From positions 1 to 54,216 of the forward strand of contig JAEZOA010000124.1 of the NCBI GenBank assembly GCA_023441625.1: 54,216 nt of DNA, read 5' to 3'. The notes under the pieces were generated by a model. The model ran no database searches. It was given only the letters and a program-made list of their open reading frames with translations, and was not told the DNA's origin. Below are positions 1 to 7,990 of the stretch, one piece after another (positions within the stretch are counted from its first letter, which is position 1; each line of letters begins with the position of its first letter). The translations under genes and the position numbers were made by a program. Origin of the DNA: Bacillota bacterium (GTDB lineage: Bacteria; Bacillota; Clostridia; Acetivibrionales; DSM-1351).

Positions 1-612
1 GTTGATGGTGTGTGCAGAGTTAAGCAAGCACTTATAAAGGATAAGAGATATGATGGCTTGTATCTTCTTCCAGCAGCTCAAACTAGAGATAAATCAGCGG
101 TAACACCAGAGCAGATGATTAATTTAATCACTGAGTTAAAGAACGAATTTGACTACGTAATTGTAGATTGCCCTGCTGGAATTGAGCAAGGCTTTAAAAA
201 TGCAATTGCTGGGGCTAATAAGGCAATTGTTGTAACTACTCCTGAGGTTTCGGCTGTTAGAGATGCAGACCGTATAGTTGGACTCTTAGAGGCGAATGAA
301 CTTCGAAATCCAAAGCTTTTAATTAATAGAGTAAGACCTGATATGGTAAAACGTGGTGATATGATGAGTATTGATGATATTATTGATATTTTGGCCATTG
401 ATCTTATTGGGGTTGTTCCAGATGATGAAAAAATTGTTATTTCTACAAATAGAGGTGAACCTGCAGTTAATGATGAGAAATCATTAGCAGGACAAGCCTA
501 TAGGAATGTTACCAGAAGAATACAAGGTGAAGATGTTCCAATAATGAACTTAGAAAGTGAAGATGGGTTTTTATACCGGTTTAAGAAATTATTGGGATTT
601 AAATCTACATAA
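1..612 (+). CDS. minD: MinD septum-site determining ATPase (5' end cut off)
   Basis: This is the C-terminal 203 codons of the MinD ATPase, which places the division septum by driving MinC to the membrane at cell poles. The reading frame is open from base 1, so the Walker A part lies outside the window. Visible are the switch/Walker B segment VIVDCPAGIEQGF, the stretch TTPEVSAVRDADR, and a C-terminal amphipathic helix (FLYRFKKLLGF) that is the membrane-targeting sequence of the family. minE follows after 15 bp with a strong AAGGAGG ribosome site, so the two are co-transcribed. Identification is firm; only the missing start limits it. Confidence 0.96.
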   Translation, partial: VDGVCRVKQALIKDKRYDGLYLLPAAQTRDKSAVTPEQMINLITELKNEFDYVIVDCPAGIEQGFKNAIAGANKAIVVTTPEVSAVRDADRIVGLLEANELRNPKLLINRVRPDMVKRGDMMSIDDIIDILAIDLIGVVPDDEKIVISTNRGEPAVNDEKSLAGQAYRNVTRRIQGEDVPIMNLESEDGFLYRFKKLLGFKST

Positions 613-627
613 GGAGGAAATAGTGGT

Positions 628-912
628 ATGCTAATTGATTTTTCAAAGATTTTTGGCAGATCCAAGCCATCGAAGGATGTAGCAAAAGAGAGACTACAGT
701 TGGTACTGATTCATGACAGGGCAAATGTTTCTCCTGAGTTTCTAGATATGATAAAAGGGGAAATAATGAAGGTTATTCAGCATTATATGGACATAGATGA
801 GGGCGCTCTTGATATTCAGTTAACTAGAACCAAAAGCGATGATGGAGATAGAGTTGTACCAGCATTAGTAGCGAATATACCTATTAAAAATGTAAAAAGT
901 GCAGGTAAATAA
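628..912 (+). CDS. minE: MinE cell division topological specificity factor
   Basis: This 94-residue protein has normal MinE length and composition: a short amphipathic N-terminus (MLIDFSKIFGR), the MinD-contact region AKERLQLVLIHDRA, and a C-terminal topological-specificity domain ending in VPALVANIPIKN. MinE stimulates MinD ATP hydrolysis and confines MinCD to the poles. It lies directly behind minD. Presence of MinE with MinD is common in Clostridia, whereas Bacillus uses DivIVA/MinJ instead, which helps place the organism. Confidence 0.95.
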   Translation: MLIDFSKIFGRSKPSKDVAKERLQLVLIHDRANVSPEFLDMIKGEIMKVIQHYMDIDEGALDIQLTRTKSDDGDRVVPALVANIPIKNVKSAGK

Positions 913-937
913 AACTAAAGGTATGTGATGGATAAGA

Positions 938-1324
938 ATGAATATTGCATTTACAGCTAATGATAGTAAGAAAGAACTAATGTCCAGCTTCTGTATAGCT
1001 TACAAGTCAATTTTTCAAGTGCATCATCTTATTGCAACACGTTCAACTGGAATTCTGATTAACAAAGCAACAGGTTTAAATGTTAATTTGCTTGCTTATG
1101 GGAGTTTGGGTGCTCAGCAACTTGCTGCAAGAATTGCTTGCGACGAGATTGACTTACTTATTTATTTTAGAGATGTAAATAGGGAGAATGACACAAGTAG
1201 CTTTTTGTTATTTAAGCATTGTGATGCAAATAATATTCCTTTTGCCACAAACATAGCAACTGCTGAGGTGCTTATAAAAGGTCTAGAGAGAGAAGACTTA
1301 GCTTGGAGAGAGCTATTGAGGTAG
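938..1324 (+). CDS. Methylglyoxal synthase-like protein lacking most catalytic residues
   Basis: The 128-residue protein aligns end to end with MgsA: the N-terminal strand MNIAFTAND, the phosphate-binding ATRSTG segment, ATGLNVN, the IDLLIYFRD strand and IPFATNIATAEVLI. MgsA converts dihydroxyacetone phosphate to methylglyoxal. By hand alignment with remembered E. coli and B. subtilis MgsA, His19 is Asn (TAND), the catalytic Asp71 of the GGDQQ motif is missing (GAQQ), and His98/Asp101 fall on Asn/Ser in a shortened loop. Asp20, Asp91 and the phosphate-loop Thr/Ser are kept. The fold is clear; enzyme activity is doubtful. It follows minE by 25 bp and ends the operon before a terminator. Confidence 0.85.
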   Translation: MNIAFTANDSKKELMSSFCIAYKSIFQVHHLIATRSTGILINKATGLNVNLLAYGSLGAQQLAARIACDEIDLLIYFRDVNRENDTSSFLLFKHCDANNIPFATNIATAEVLIKGLEREDLAWRELLR

Positions 1325-1381
1325 AAGCTGGTTAACGTATAATAATCAAGATTTTAATAGAACTAAATAGTAATTATTTAA

Positions 1382-1411
1382 ATGCTCTGACTTTTGTCTG
1401 AGCATTTTTTA
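1382..1411 (+). terminator. Rho-independent terminator after the min operon
   Basis: ATGCTC..GAC pairs with GTC..GAGCAT around a TTTT loop with one internal mismatch, followed by a run of six T. It closes the minD-minE-mgsA-like transcript. Confidence 0.8.
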
Positions 1412-1486
1412 TATGCATAATATTGAAGATAGGAAAATATAATCTATAAGAGGCATGGCCCATAAATACTTATATAAGCCAATTAC

Positions 1487-1523
1487 GGTCTAAAGCCTTT
1501 TCCTTTAGGCGAATTTTTAGACC
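1487..1523 (+). other. Bulged hairpin upstream of spoIVFA-like gene
   Basis: An 8-bp outer stem (GGTCTAAA/TTTAGACC) encloses an inner GCCT/AGGC stem, with a 5-nt bulge on the 3' side. No T-tract follows, so it is not a terminator. It lies about 80 bp before the peptidase gene, in the otherwise gene-free 1325-1605 spacer. A second inverted pair, CTTTAGC/GCTAAAG, sits closer to the start. Function is unknown. Confidence 0.5.
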
Positions 1524-1605
1524 ATGTTTGAATTGTAAATTCTCTTTTGACTTTAGGGGGCTTTAGCTGATAGTAATTGACTTTGCTAAAGAAAGGGTGA
1601 GCAAG

Positions 1606-2484
1606 ATGGATGAAATAGTAGTAAGACCAAAGTACTCACGCCAGACGGGTGTACAGAGAAAAAAGAGAAGAGAGTCTGAAAAGGACTTATTATCAACTGC
1701 ATTTGCTGCAAAGCTGCTTGTTGTGGTTGTTTTTCTGTCTGTATTTGCTTTATGTAAAGCAGCAGATACACCAACAACTGAATTTTTAATTTCAAAGGTA
1801 GAGGTTATTACCACAAGAAACTTTGATGCAAATAAGTATATTTTTAATTTCGCTACAGCTATTGGAATTAAGCTCCCACAAAAGATAGACTTATCAGAAA
1901 ATAATATTGATGAAAAAGGTATTAATTCTGAATTAAATAATGATACCAAAATAATTGAAAAGAATGGAGAAGTTATTCAGGATACTCAGAATTTAAATAA
2001 AGTTTCTGAAAATGATAATATCACTGATATTGGAGAAAATACAGGCAGGATACAATCACTGGAAGATACTGAGATAAAGGCTATAGCTGATAAGTATGCA
2101 TTTATAACACCAATAAAAGGAAATATTGTAGCTGCTTTTGGTACTTATACTTTAAGTGGCGATTCTGAGTTTCATGATGGAATTGATATTGAGGCAAATA
2201 TGGGAACCTCAATAAAAGCAGCTTTAGGTGGAGAGGTTGTTGAAGTAGGAACAACTCCAAAGTATGGTAATTACATAAAAATCAAGCATAATGATGGAAT
2301 TGATTCAGTATATGCTCATTGCTCAATACTCATTTCGAAAGAGGGAGATAAGGTTAACCAGGGTGATGTTATTGCAAAGGTTGGGGATACAGAAGGCTTA
2401 TCGGGGTCACATTTACACTTTGAGGTCTGGAAAGATAATAAGGCAGTGGACCCGGAGAAACTGCTGAACTATCTGAATCAGTAA
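1606..2484 (+). CDS. spoIVFA: SpoIVFA-like membrane-anchored M23 (LytM) peptidase-domain protein
   Basis: The ATG at 1606 was chosen because AAAGGG lies 8 nt upstream; an in-frame GTG at 1597 sits on that site. The protein has about 292 residues: a short basic N-terminus, one transmembrane segment (KLLVVVVFLSVFALC), a variable linker, and a C-terminal LytM/M23 domain (about residues 165-290). The M23 zinc ligands appear intact: FHDGID (His and Asp), YAHC, and HLHFEV. In Bacillus, SpoIVFA holds the intramembrane protease SpoIVFB inactive at the forespore outer membrane until a signal cleaves it. The next gene, 8 bp on, is a SpoIVFB-type protease, which supports that role. Sequence outside the LytM domain is poorly conserved, so the name rests mainly on context. 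Confidence 0.8.
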   Translation: MDEIVVRPKYSRQTGVQRKKRRESEKDLLSTAFAAKLLVVVVFLSVFALCKAADTPTTEFLISKVEVITTRNFDANKYIFNFATAIGIKLPQKIDLSENNIDEKGINSELNNDTKIIEKNGEVIQDTQNLNKVSENDNITDIGENTGRIQSLEDTEIKAIADKYAFITPIKGNIVAAFGTYTLSGDSEFHDGIDIEANMGTSIKAALGGEVVEVGTTPKYGNYIKIKHNDGIDSVYAHCSILISKEGDKVNQGDVIAKVGDTEGLSGSHLHFEVWKDNKAVDPEKLLNYLNQ

Positions 2485-2491
2485 TGTTTTT

Positions 2492-3370
2492 ATGCTTAAC
2501 TTATCTATAAAAATCAAGCAAATTCTTGTTAATATAAATATACTGCTTGTACCGCTTATATTAATAGCAATAATGAATAATTTTGCCATTGAGTATGTGA
2601 TAACAATGAGCTTCATAATTGCTCATGAATTTGGACATATTTTAGTGGCAGTAATTTTAGGTGGGAGAATTAATAGTATAAGAATCTTACCAGTAGGCCT
2701 TAATGCGGAGATAGATGATTCTAAGTGTACTAAACTTAGTAAGCTATACATATATATGTCTGGGCCTTGTGTTAATATAATATTTGCAAGTATATTTTAT
2801 GCCTGCCCGTATGTTTCAAATGAATTTACAATAGTAGTTCATATAAACATATGGCTGGCATTTTTTAACCTTATACCAATAATGCCTTTAGATGGAGGTA
2901 AAATAGCTTTTGAAATACTTTCACAGCGTTTTGGTCTATTTCGAGCAAGTAAGAAAATGCATATATTTTCAGTATTCCTCTCAATTTTTATTATTTGTCT
3001 TGGCTTAGTGATTTTTAAAAAAACCTTATATAATATCAGCATGGTTCTAATCGGAAGCTATGTATTACTATGCGCAAAGGGAATTAAAAAGGAGACTGCT
3101 ATTATGAATATAAAAAATTTTATATTTAAAAAATCTCGAATTATTGATAAGGGTATTTATCCAGTGAGAGAAATAGTTGTTATGAAAAATATAAAACTTT
3201 CAGAGGTAATAAAAGCTATGGATCATGCAAATATGTTCCATCTTGTAAGCATACTCGATGAAGAATTAAAAATCATAAAGGTTATGACTGAACAGGAGAT
3301 ACTAGAGGTACTAATGATATATAATGCTGACACTACCTTTGAAAAGATATTATTGATTCCTAGGAAGTAG
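2492..3370 (+). CDS. spoIVFB: SpoIVFB-like M50 intramembrane metalloprotease
   Basis: This 292-residue multi-spanning protein has the site-2-protease zinc motif HEFGH (residues 45-49) and the third-ligand motif with PLDGG (Asp134), both at spacings close to those of B. subtilis SpoIVFB. The C-terminal part (about residues 215-292) resembles a CBS-type domain, as in SpoIVFB, where it senses ATP. In sporulation this enzyme cleaves pro-sigma-K in the mother cell. It is translationally close to the upstream spoIVFA-like gene. No terminator is seen after it before the nfnA promoter. Confidence 0.88.
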   Translation: MLNLSIKIKQILVNINILLVPLILIAIMNNFAIEYVITMSFIIAHEFGHILVAVILGGRINSIRILPVGLNAEIDDSKCTKLSKLYIYMSGPCVNIIFASIFYACPYVSNEFTIVVHINIWLAFFNLIPIMPLDGGKIAFEILSQRFGLFRASKKMHIFSVFLSIFIICLGLVIFKKTLYNISMVLIGSYVLLCAKGIKKETAIMNIKNFIFKKSRIIDKGIYPVREIVVMKNIKLSEVIKAMDHANMFHLVSILDEELKIIKVMTEQEILEVLMIYNADTTFEKILLIPRK

Positions 3371-3458
3371 GTATTAAAGCAGTAAAAAAAGCATAGAATT
3401 CTATCACTTTTATTTATTCTACAAAGTTAATAAATTAACAAATTAGCAAACTATTCAT

Positions 3459-3487
3459 TTGTGACTCTTTAATATTTAGAGTATAAT
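3459..3487 (+). promoter_or_regulatory. Vegetative-type promoter for nfnAB
   Basis: TTGTGA (3459-3464), a 17-bp spacer and a perfect TATAAT (3482-3487) lie about 50 bp before nfnA. The strong ribosome site AGGAGG follows at about 3525. Confidence 0.7.
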
Positions 3488-3536
3488 GTTAATTGAAGCA
3501 CTAAAGATATCTGATATTCAAATAGGAGGTCGCTAA

Positions 3537-4382
3537 ATGTTTAAAATAATAAGAAAAGAAGTATTAAATCCTACAGTTGTATTAATGGATATAGAAGCAC
3601 CGTTTATAGCGAAAAAAGCTGAGCCTGGACAGTTTATCATATTAAGGATATCTGAGTCGGGTGAAAGAATACCACTTACTGTTGCTGATTATGATAGGGA
3701 AAAGGGTACAGTAACAATTATCTATCAGTTAGTAGGCAAAACTACTCGAGCTTTAGCTGAGATGAATGAAGGTGAGTATTTACTGGATTTCGTAGGTCCA
3801 TTGGGAACTGCTTCACATTTAGAGGGATATAAGAAGGTTGCTGTAATAGGTGGTGGCTTGGGAACTGCTATTGCTTATCCACAAGCTAAGAAGCTTCATT
3901 CATTAGGTGCTGAGGTTCATGTTATAACTGGCTTTAGAAGTAAAGATTTGATTATTTTAGACAAAGAGATGGAAAAGGTGAGCAATAAGCTAGTTGTTGC
4001 AACTGATGATGGATCAAATGGTACAAAAGGTTTTGTAACAAACGTCCTCAAGGAGCTAATTGATGAAGGTAACAAATATGATTTAGTTATTGCCATTGGT
4101 CCGCTAGTAATGATGAGGGCTGTTAGCAATTTGACAAAAGAATATGGGATTAAGACACTTATAAGTATGAATCCTGTAATGATAGATGGTACGGGAATGT
4201 GTGGCGGATGCAGACTTACTGTTGGTGGAAAAACAAAATTTGCATGTGTAGATGGCCCTGATTTTGATGCACATGAGGTAGACTTTGATGAAGCAATGAG
4301 AAGACAAGGCATGTATAAAAAACAAGAGAGTGAGTCTAATGACATCCATGTTTGTAAACTAGGGGGTGGAAGGAATGCCTAA
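3537..4382 (+). CDS. nfnA: NADH-dependent ferredoxin:NADP+ oxidoreductase small subunit (sulfide dehydrogenase beta type)
   Basis: This 281-residue subunit has a ferredoxin-reductase-like FAD domain (RIPLTVADYD), an NAD(H)-binding domain (AVIGGGLGTAIAYPQAKKL) and a C-terminal [2Fe-2S] site with Cys222, Cys225 and Cys237 (MCGGCRL...FACVDGPDFD), preceded by an Asp expected to be the fourth ligand. With NfnB it forms the electron-bifurcating transhydrogenase that couples NADH and reduced ferredoxin to NADP+ reduction in the cytoplasm. The gene overlaps the start of nfnB and has its own promoter. Confidence 0.93.
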   Translation: MFKIIRKEVLNPTVVLMDIEAPFIAKKAEPGQFIILRISESGERIPLTVADYDREKGTVTIIYQLVGKTTRALAEMNEGEYLLDFVGPLGTASHLEGYKKVAVIGGGLGTAIAYPQAKKLHSLGAEVHVITGFRSKDLIILDKEMEKVSNKLVVATDDGSNGTKGFVTNVLKELIDEGNKYDLVIAIGPLVMMRAVSNLTKEYGIKTLISMNPVMIDGTGMCGGCRLTVGGKTKFACVDGPDFDAHEVDFDEAMRRQGMYKKQESESNDIHVCKLGGGRNA

Positions 4383-5769
4383 TATGGCTTTAGATAAGGT
4401 AAAAATGCCTGAACAGGACCCTAATATAAGAAATAAAAATTTTAAAGAGGTTACTTTAGGCTATGAAGATGCAATGGCGATTGAAGAAGCACAGAGGTGT
4501 TTAAATTGCAAAACTAAACCTTGTGTAGCAGGCTGTCCTGTTAATGTACAAATTCCAGAGTTTATTGAGCTTGTTGCACAAGGCAAGTTCGAAGAGGCTT
4601 ATTATAAAATAAAAGAGACAAACAGCTTACCAGCAGTTTGTGGAAGAGTTTGCCCACAAGAAACCCAATGTGAGCAATTATGCGTCAGAGCAAAAAAGGG
4701 TGAATCCGTTGGAATTGGTAGACTTGAGAGATTTGTTGCTGATTGGTATATGGAAAATTGTAAGAATAACGATAAAAAACCAGAGAGTAATGGAATTAAG
4801 GTGGCTGTAGTTGGTTCGGGTCCTGCTGGCTTGACATGTGCAGGAGATCTTGCGAAACTCGGTTATGAGGTTACTATTTTTGAGGCCTTCCATGTTCCTG
4901 GTGGAGTGTTAATGTATGGTATACCAGAGTTCCGTTTACCAAAGGCCTTAGTTCAAAAAGAAATTCAAAATGTAAAAGATTTGGGAGTAGATATTAAAAC
5001 TAATATGGTTATTGGTAAAATATTCTCAATTGATGAACTTAGAGAAGAGGGATATAAAGCAGTCTTCATAGGTTCTGGAGCTGGTCTGCCAAGCTTTATG
5101 GGTATACCTGGAGAAAATTACAATGGAGTTTATTCTGCTAATGAATTTTTAACAAGAATTAATTTGATGAGTGCATATAAATTCCCAGATACAGATACAC
5201 CAGTTTTCGTTGGGAAAAATGTGGCTGTTGTTGGTGGTGGCAATGTTGCCATGGATGCGGCAAGAAGTGCAAAGCGCCTAGGTGCTGAAAATGTTTACAT
5301 TATCTACAGACGTTCTGAGGTTGAACTACCAGCTAGACTTGAGGAAGTTCATCATGCTAAAGAAGAGGGTATTATTCTCAAGTTATTGACTAATCCAAAG
5401 CAGATTATCGGTACAGAGGATGGATGGGTAAAAGGAATCGAATGTGTTGAAATGGAACTGGGCGAGCCAGATAAGTCTGGCAGAAGAAGACCAGTAGAGA
5501 AAAAAGGCTCAGAGCACATTATTGATATAGAAACAGTTATAATTGCAATTGGTCAATCACCAAATCCTCTTATTTCAGCTACAACACCAGGACTTGATAC
5601 CCAGTCATGGGGAGGAATAATTGCTGAAGAAGAGACTGGAGCAACAAGTAAGGCGGGAGTATATGCAGGAGGAGATGCTGTTACAGGTGCTGCTACAGTA
5701 ATATTGGCAATGGGAGCAGGAAAGAAAGCAGCGCAAGCAGTGGACAGATATATTAAGGAGAGTAAGTAA
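4375..5769 (+). CDS. nfnB: NfnB large subunit (glutamate synthase small-chain-like flavoprotein)
   Basis: About 464 residues. The N-terminus carries two [4Fe-4S] cysteine groups (CLNCKTKPCVAGCP and CGRVCPQETQCEQLC). An FAD Rossmann motif (VVGSGPAGLTCAG) and an NADPH motif (VVGGGNVAMDAARSAKRLG) follow, then the GGDAVTGAATVILAMGAGK flavin-closing motif. It is the bifurcating-FAD subunit that takes electrons from NADPH. Three in-frame starts compete (GTG 4366, ATG 4375, ATG 4384); 4375 matches the usual family N-terminus, with the purine-rich AGGGGGTGGA just upstream and an 8-bp overlap with nfnA. The operon ends in a very strong terminator. Confidence 0.93.
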   Translation: MPNMALDKVKMPEQDPNIRNKNFKEVTLGYEDAMAIEEAQRCLNCKTKPCVAGCPVNVQIPEFIELVAQGKFEEAYYKIKETNSLPAVCGRVCPQETQCEQLCVRAKKGESVGIGRLERFVADWYMENCKNNDKKPESNGIKVAVVGSGPAGLTCAGDLAKLGYEVTIFEAFHVPGGVLMYGIPEFRLPKALVQKEIQNVKDLGVDIKTNMVIGKIFSIDELREEGYKAVFIGSGAGLPSFMGIPGENYNGVYSANEFLTRINLMSAYKFPDTDTPVFVGKNVAVVGGGNVAMDAARSAKRLGAENVYIIYRRSEVELPARLEEVHHAKEEGIILKLLTNPKQIIGTEDGWVKGIECVEMELGEPDKSGRRRPVEKKGSEHIIDIETVIIAIGQSPNPLISATTPGLDTQSWGGIIAEEETGATSKAGVYAGGDAVTGAATVILAMGAGKKAAQAVDRYIKESK

Positions 5770-5810
5770 TTTTTACAATATAGCAATATCTGTACTAGTA
5801 GCTAAAAAAT

Positions 5811-5876
5811 AAAAATTGGCTGACCGTTTCATAAGGTGTTAAAACATTATGAAACGGTCAGCCAATTTTTTTATTA
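5811..5876 (+). terminator. Strong rho-independent terminator after nfnAB
   Basis: A 24-bp perfect stem (arms 5811-5834 and 5847-5870, core TTGGCTGACCG) has a 12-nt loop and a T-rich 3' flank. The A-run on the 5' arm would let it work in both directions. Confidence 0.93.
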
Positions 5877-5913
5877 ACATAAGCAATGTTGGCTTGCCGA
5901 CTTGCGTTGTTTT
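5874..5913 (+). repeat. Dispersed hairpin repeat, copy 1
   Basis: The 40-bp element reads TTAACATAAGCAATGTTGGC then TTGCCGACTTGCGTTGTTTT. It folds as AAGCAA-(T)-GTTGGC / GCCgAC-TTGC-(G)-TT with two bulged bases. Near-identical copies occur at 34200 and 51203, with a half copy at 42087. It starts immediately at the terminator T-tract. Confidence 0.75.
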
Positions 5914-6030
5914 GGTAAATATTTTGGTTATATAGAGGTATGAATCCGCTTTAAATACATGGACTACAACTGCTACATCAATTTTGAATAAAGACATGCT
6001 CCTTTCGTATTAATAATTTGATTGTATAAA

Positions 6031-6059
6031 TTACAAAATTTGATTAATTGTGCTATAAT
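6031..6059 (+). promoter_or_regulatory. Promoter for the 6104 lipoprotein gene
   Basis: TTACAA (6031-6036), a 17-bp spacer and TATAAT (6054-6059). The rest of the 5770-6103 spacer holds the terminator and the hairpin repeat; nothing else was recognised between 5914 and 6030. Confidence 0.6.
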
Positions 6060-6103
6060 GTAAAAATAAGTTAAATAATTTAGAAGAATGACAGGGTAGA
6101 AAA

Positions 6104-7909
6104 ATGAAGAGAGCGATTATTATTTTATTTCTAATAAATTTAGTATTATTAGTTTCTTGTACCAAAGATTCTAAAACTCAAAGAGATGAAAGTGTAGTAA
6201 TTCCAACAGTTGCTGATAATGCAGTGCAAACTACTTCTGATTATTCGTCATTAAAGGTAAAATATATCACTATAAAAGACATTGAGAAACAATATGAGGT
6301 TGAGCAAAGAGACGTCAGTATTGTTAACGAGTTTTTGCAGTTTTTAAAATCACAAACATATCTAAAGTCTCAGGAAGAAACTAAAGAAGATTATTATGTG
6401 AAGCTAATGGGGGAGGATGGGAATCCGATACTAGAAATTTCCTTCGGTGCAAGGTCAGTGGCTCTAGATAGGAAATTTGATTTCGGAGGTACTGTTGTTG
6501 AGAAAGGAACTTACGAGGTTGAAGTATGGATATCTGAATATTTGAAAAGTTTCTATATGGGGCAGGTGCTAAACCCTTCTATTATTACACTCCCAGCTAG
6601 ACTAAAAATTAATGGGGATGTTATGGAAGGTGAGCTGGTTGACAAGAATGATACAAAAATCAACCATTATGATGTAATTCCTAAATTGAATGATTTTATA
6701 AACGACAGCATTTTAGGCCAGAATTATGAAATAATTGACTACAAAGTAATATATGGTTTTGAGGCTATGGAGGCGGAGGTAAAATTAATTAAAGCTCAGA
6801 ATAGATGTATTTCTGTGATTTTTTCAACTAGTGAAAACTTTTTGGATATCAATTCGGATAATAATTTTCAAAGCTTTGCTGAGGCAGGAGGATTAATTAT
6901 TTCTAGCCAGAAGGATAAACCTTATGTTTACAAAATTAAAACAGATAGTATGATTTTTAACGTCAAAGTTAGTGAAGAATTCCATAAGCAGTTTAATGAG
7001 CTATTTTTGCTAAATACCTCTACGCCGCATCAACTCACATCAGATGAGATAATGGCTTTGTCTTCTGCCAGAAAACAGAATTTTATGGAGTTTGTTAGTA
7101 AAAATCTAGGGCTTGATAGTGTGACGTTAAGAGATGACTATACCTTTGAAGCAAAGCAGCTAAAGTTAGGCAATGGTGGTTTGTATAAGATTCTATCTTT
7201 CTCAGACAGCTATATTACCAGGCTCTTGATATTCAAAAACAATGATAAAAAGTTAAGTGGCTATATTGGAAATATTGACATAAGAAGTAGGGGAGATAAA
7301 GCAAATTATAAAATAAAAAGAATAGCTAATAAAACTTTTATCATAGCTGAAAAAAATTGTTGTGGGCATGGTACTGGTTATTTATCGTACTTCCAGGACT
7401 GGTATACCATTGATGGCGATGCTGTCAAAAACGTACTAAGCATTCCAAGTATTCATAATGATGTAAACTCTTACGGGTTTACAATAGAGTTGAATTCCCT
7501 TACTCAGGATAGCACTAAAGTCAGGCTGTCAGCAGACTATAAATTATCAAAGGTATATTCATTGGAACTGCCCATTGCTGACGAATCTGAGTATGTTACT
7601 GTAACAGCAGACAAGCAAGTGACCTTTGTGTGGGATGAGAGTCAAGGGCACTTTGTATCAAAATATGATTTTCATAACGAAGGTATAGCTGAAATTTTTG
7701 CTGATTCCCAGGAAATAAAGGATAAATGCAGCGAAATACTTGATAAATACTACATTGAGTTGGATAGTAATATTACAGATATCTCGTCAAAAACAGATGA
7801 AGAGAAAAGATGGCTGGTTCGCTCGTATAAAGCATTTTTAGAGGATTGCAATCCCAGCGAAAGGGTGGATATTTTAAAAAGAAAGCTGATGAACATTTAT
7901 TCAGAGTGA
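6104..7909 (+). CDS. Orphan lipoprotein of unknown function
   Basis: The 601-residue product begins with a lipoprotein signal peptide: MKR, a hydrophobic core (AIIILFLINLVLLVS) and a lipobox Cys at about residue 19 (LVSC). The mature protein should be anchored on the outside of the cytoplasmic membrane. The body is polar and has no transmembrane segment. A conspicuous NCCGHGTGYLSY segment sits near residue 420 and could be a metal or redox site. I do not recognise a family. It has its own promoter, is monocistronic, and faces a convergent gene at 7991. Confidence 0.75.
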   Translation: MKRAIIILFLINLVLLVSCTKDSKTQRDESVVIPTVADNAVQTTSDYSSLKVKYITIKDIEKQYEVEQRDVSIVNEFLQFLKSQTYLKSQEETKEDYYVKLMGEDGNPILEISFGARSVALDRKFDFGGTVVEKGTYEVEVWISEYLKSFYMGQVLNPSIITLPARLKINGDVMEGELVDKNDTKINHYDVIPKLNDFINDSILGQNYEIIDYKVIYGFEAMEAEVKLIKAQNRCISVIFSTSENFLDINSDNNFQSFAEAGGLIISSQKDKPYVYKIKTDSMIFNVKVSEEFHKQFNELFLLNTSTPHQLTSDEIMALSSARKQNFMEFVSKNLGLDSVTLRDDYTFEAKQLKLGNGGLYKILSFSDSYITRLLIFKNNDKKLSGYIGNIDIRSRGDKANYKIKRIANKTFIIAEKNCCGHGTGYLSYFQDWYTIDGDAVKNVLSIPSIHNDVNSYGFTIELNSLTQDSTKVRLSADYKLSKVYSLELPIADESEYVTVTADKQVTFVWDESQGHFVSKYDFHNEGIAEIFADSQEIKDKCSEILDKYYIELDSNITDISSKTDEEKRWLVRSYKAFLEDCNPSERVDILKRKLMNIYSE

Positions 7910-7990
7910 TGGATCAAGACACTTGTCGATGTTAAACACTGCCAAAAATTTATAGTCATTTAGCCTCCGTTACACCTGTGGATATTGAAG

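Noticed and set aside
1563..1949. 128-codon minus-strand frame opposite the spoIVFA-like gene
   Set aside because: The plus-strand frame has M23 motifs, ribosome site and operon context; the antisense frame has none.
5874..5913. Hairpin repeat as an integron attC site
   Set aside because: The bulged-hairpin shape is similar, but GTTRRRY-type core sites and an integrase gene are missing.
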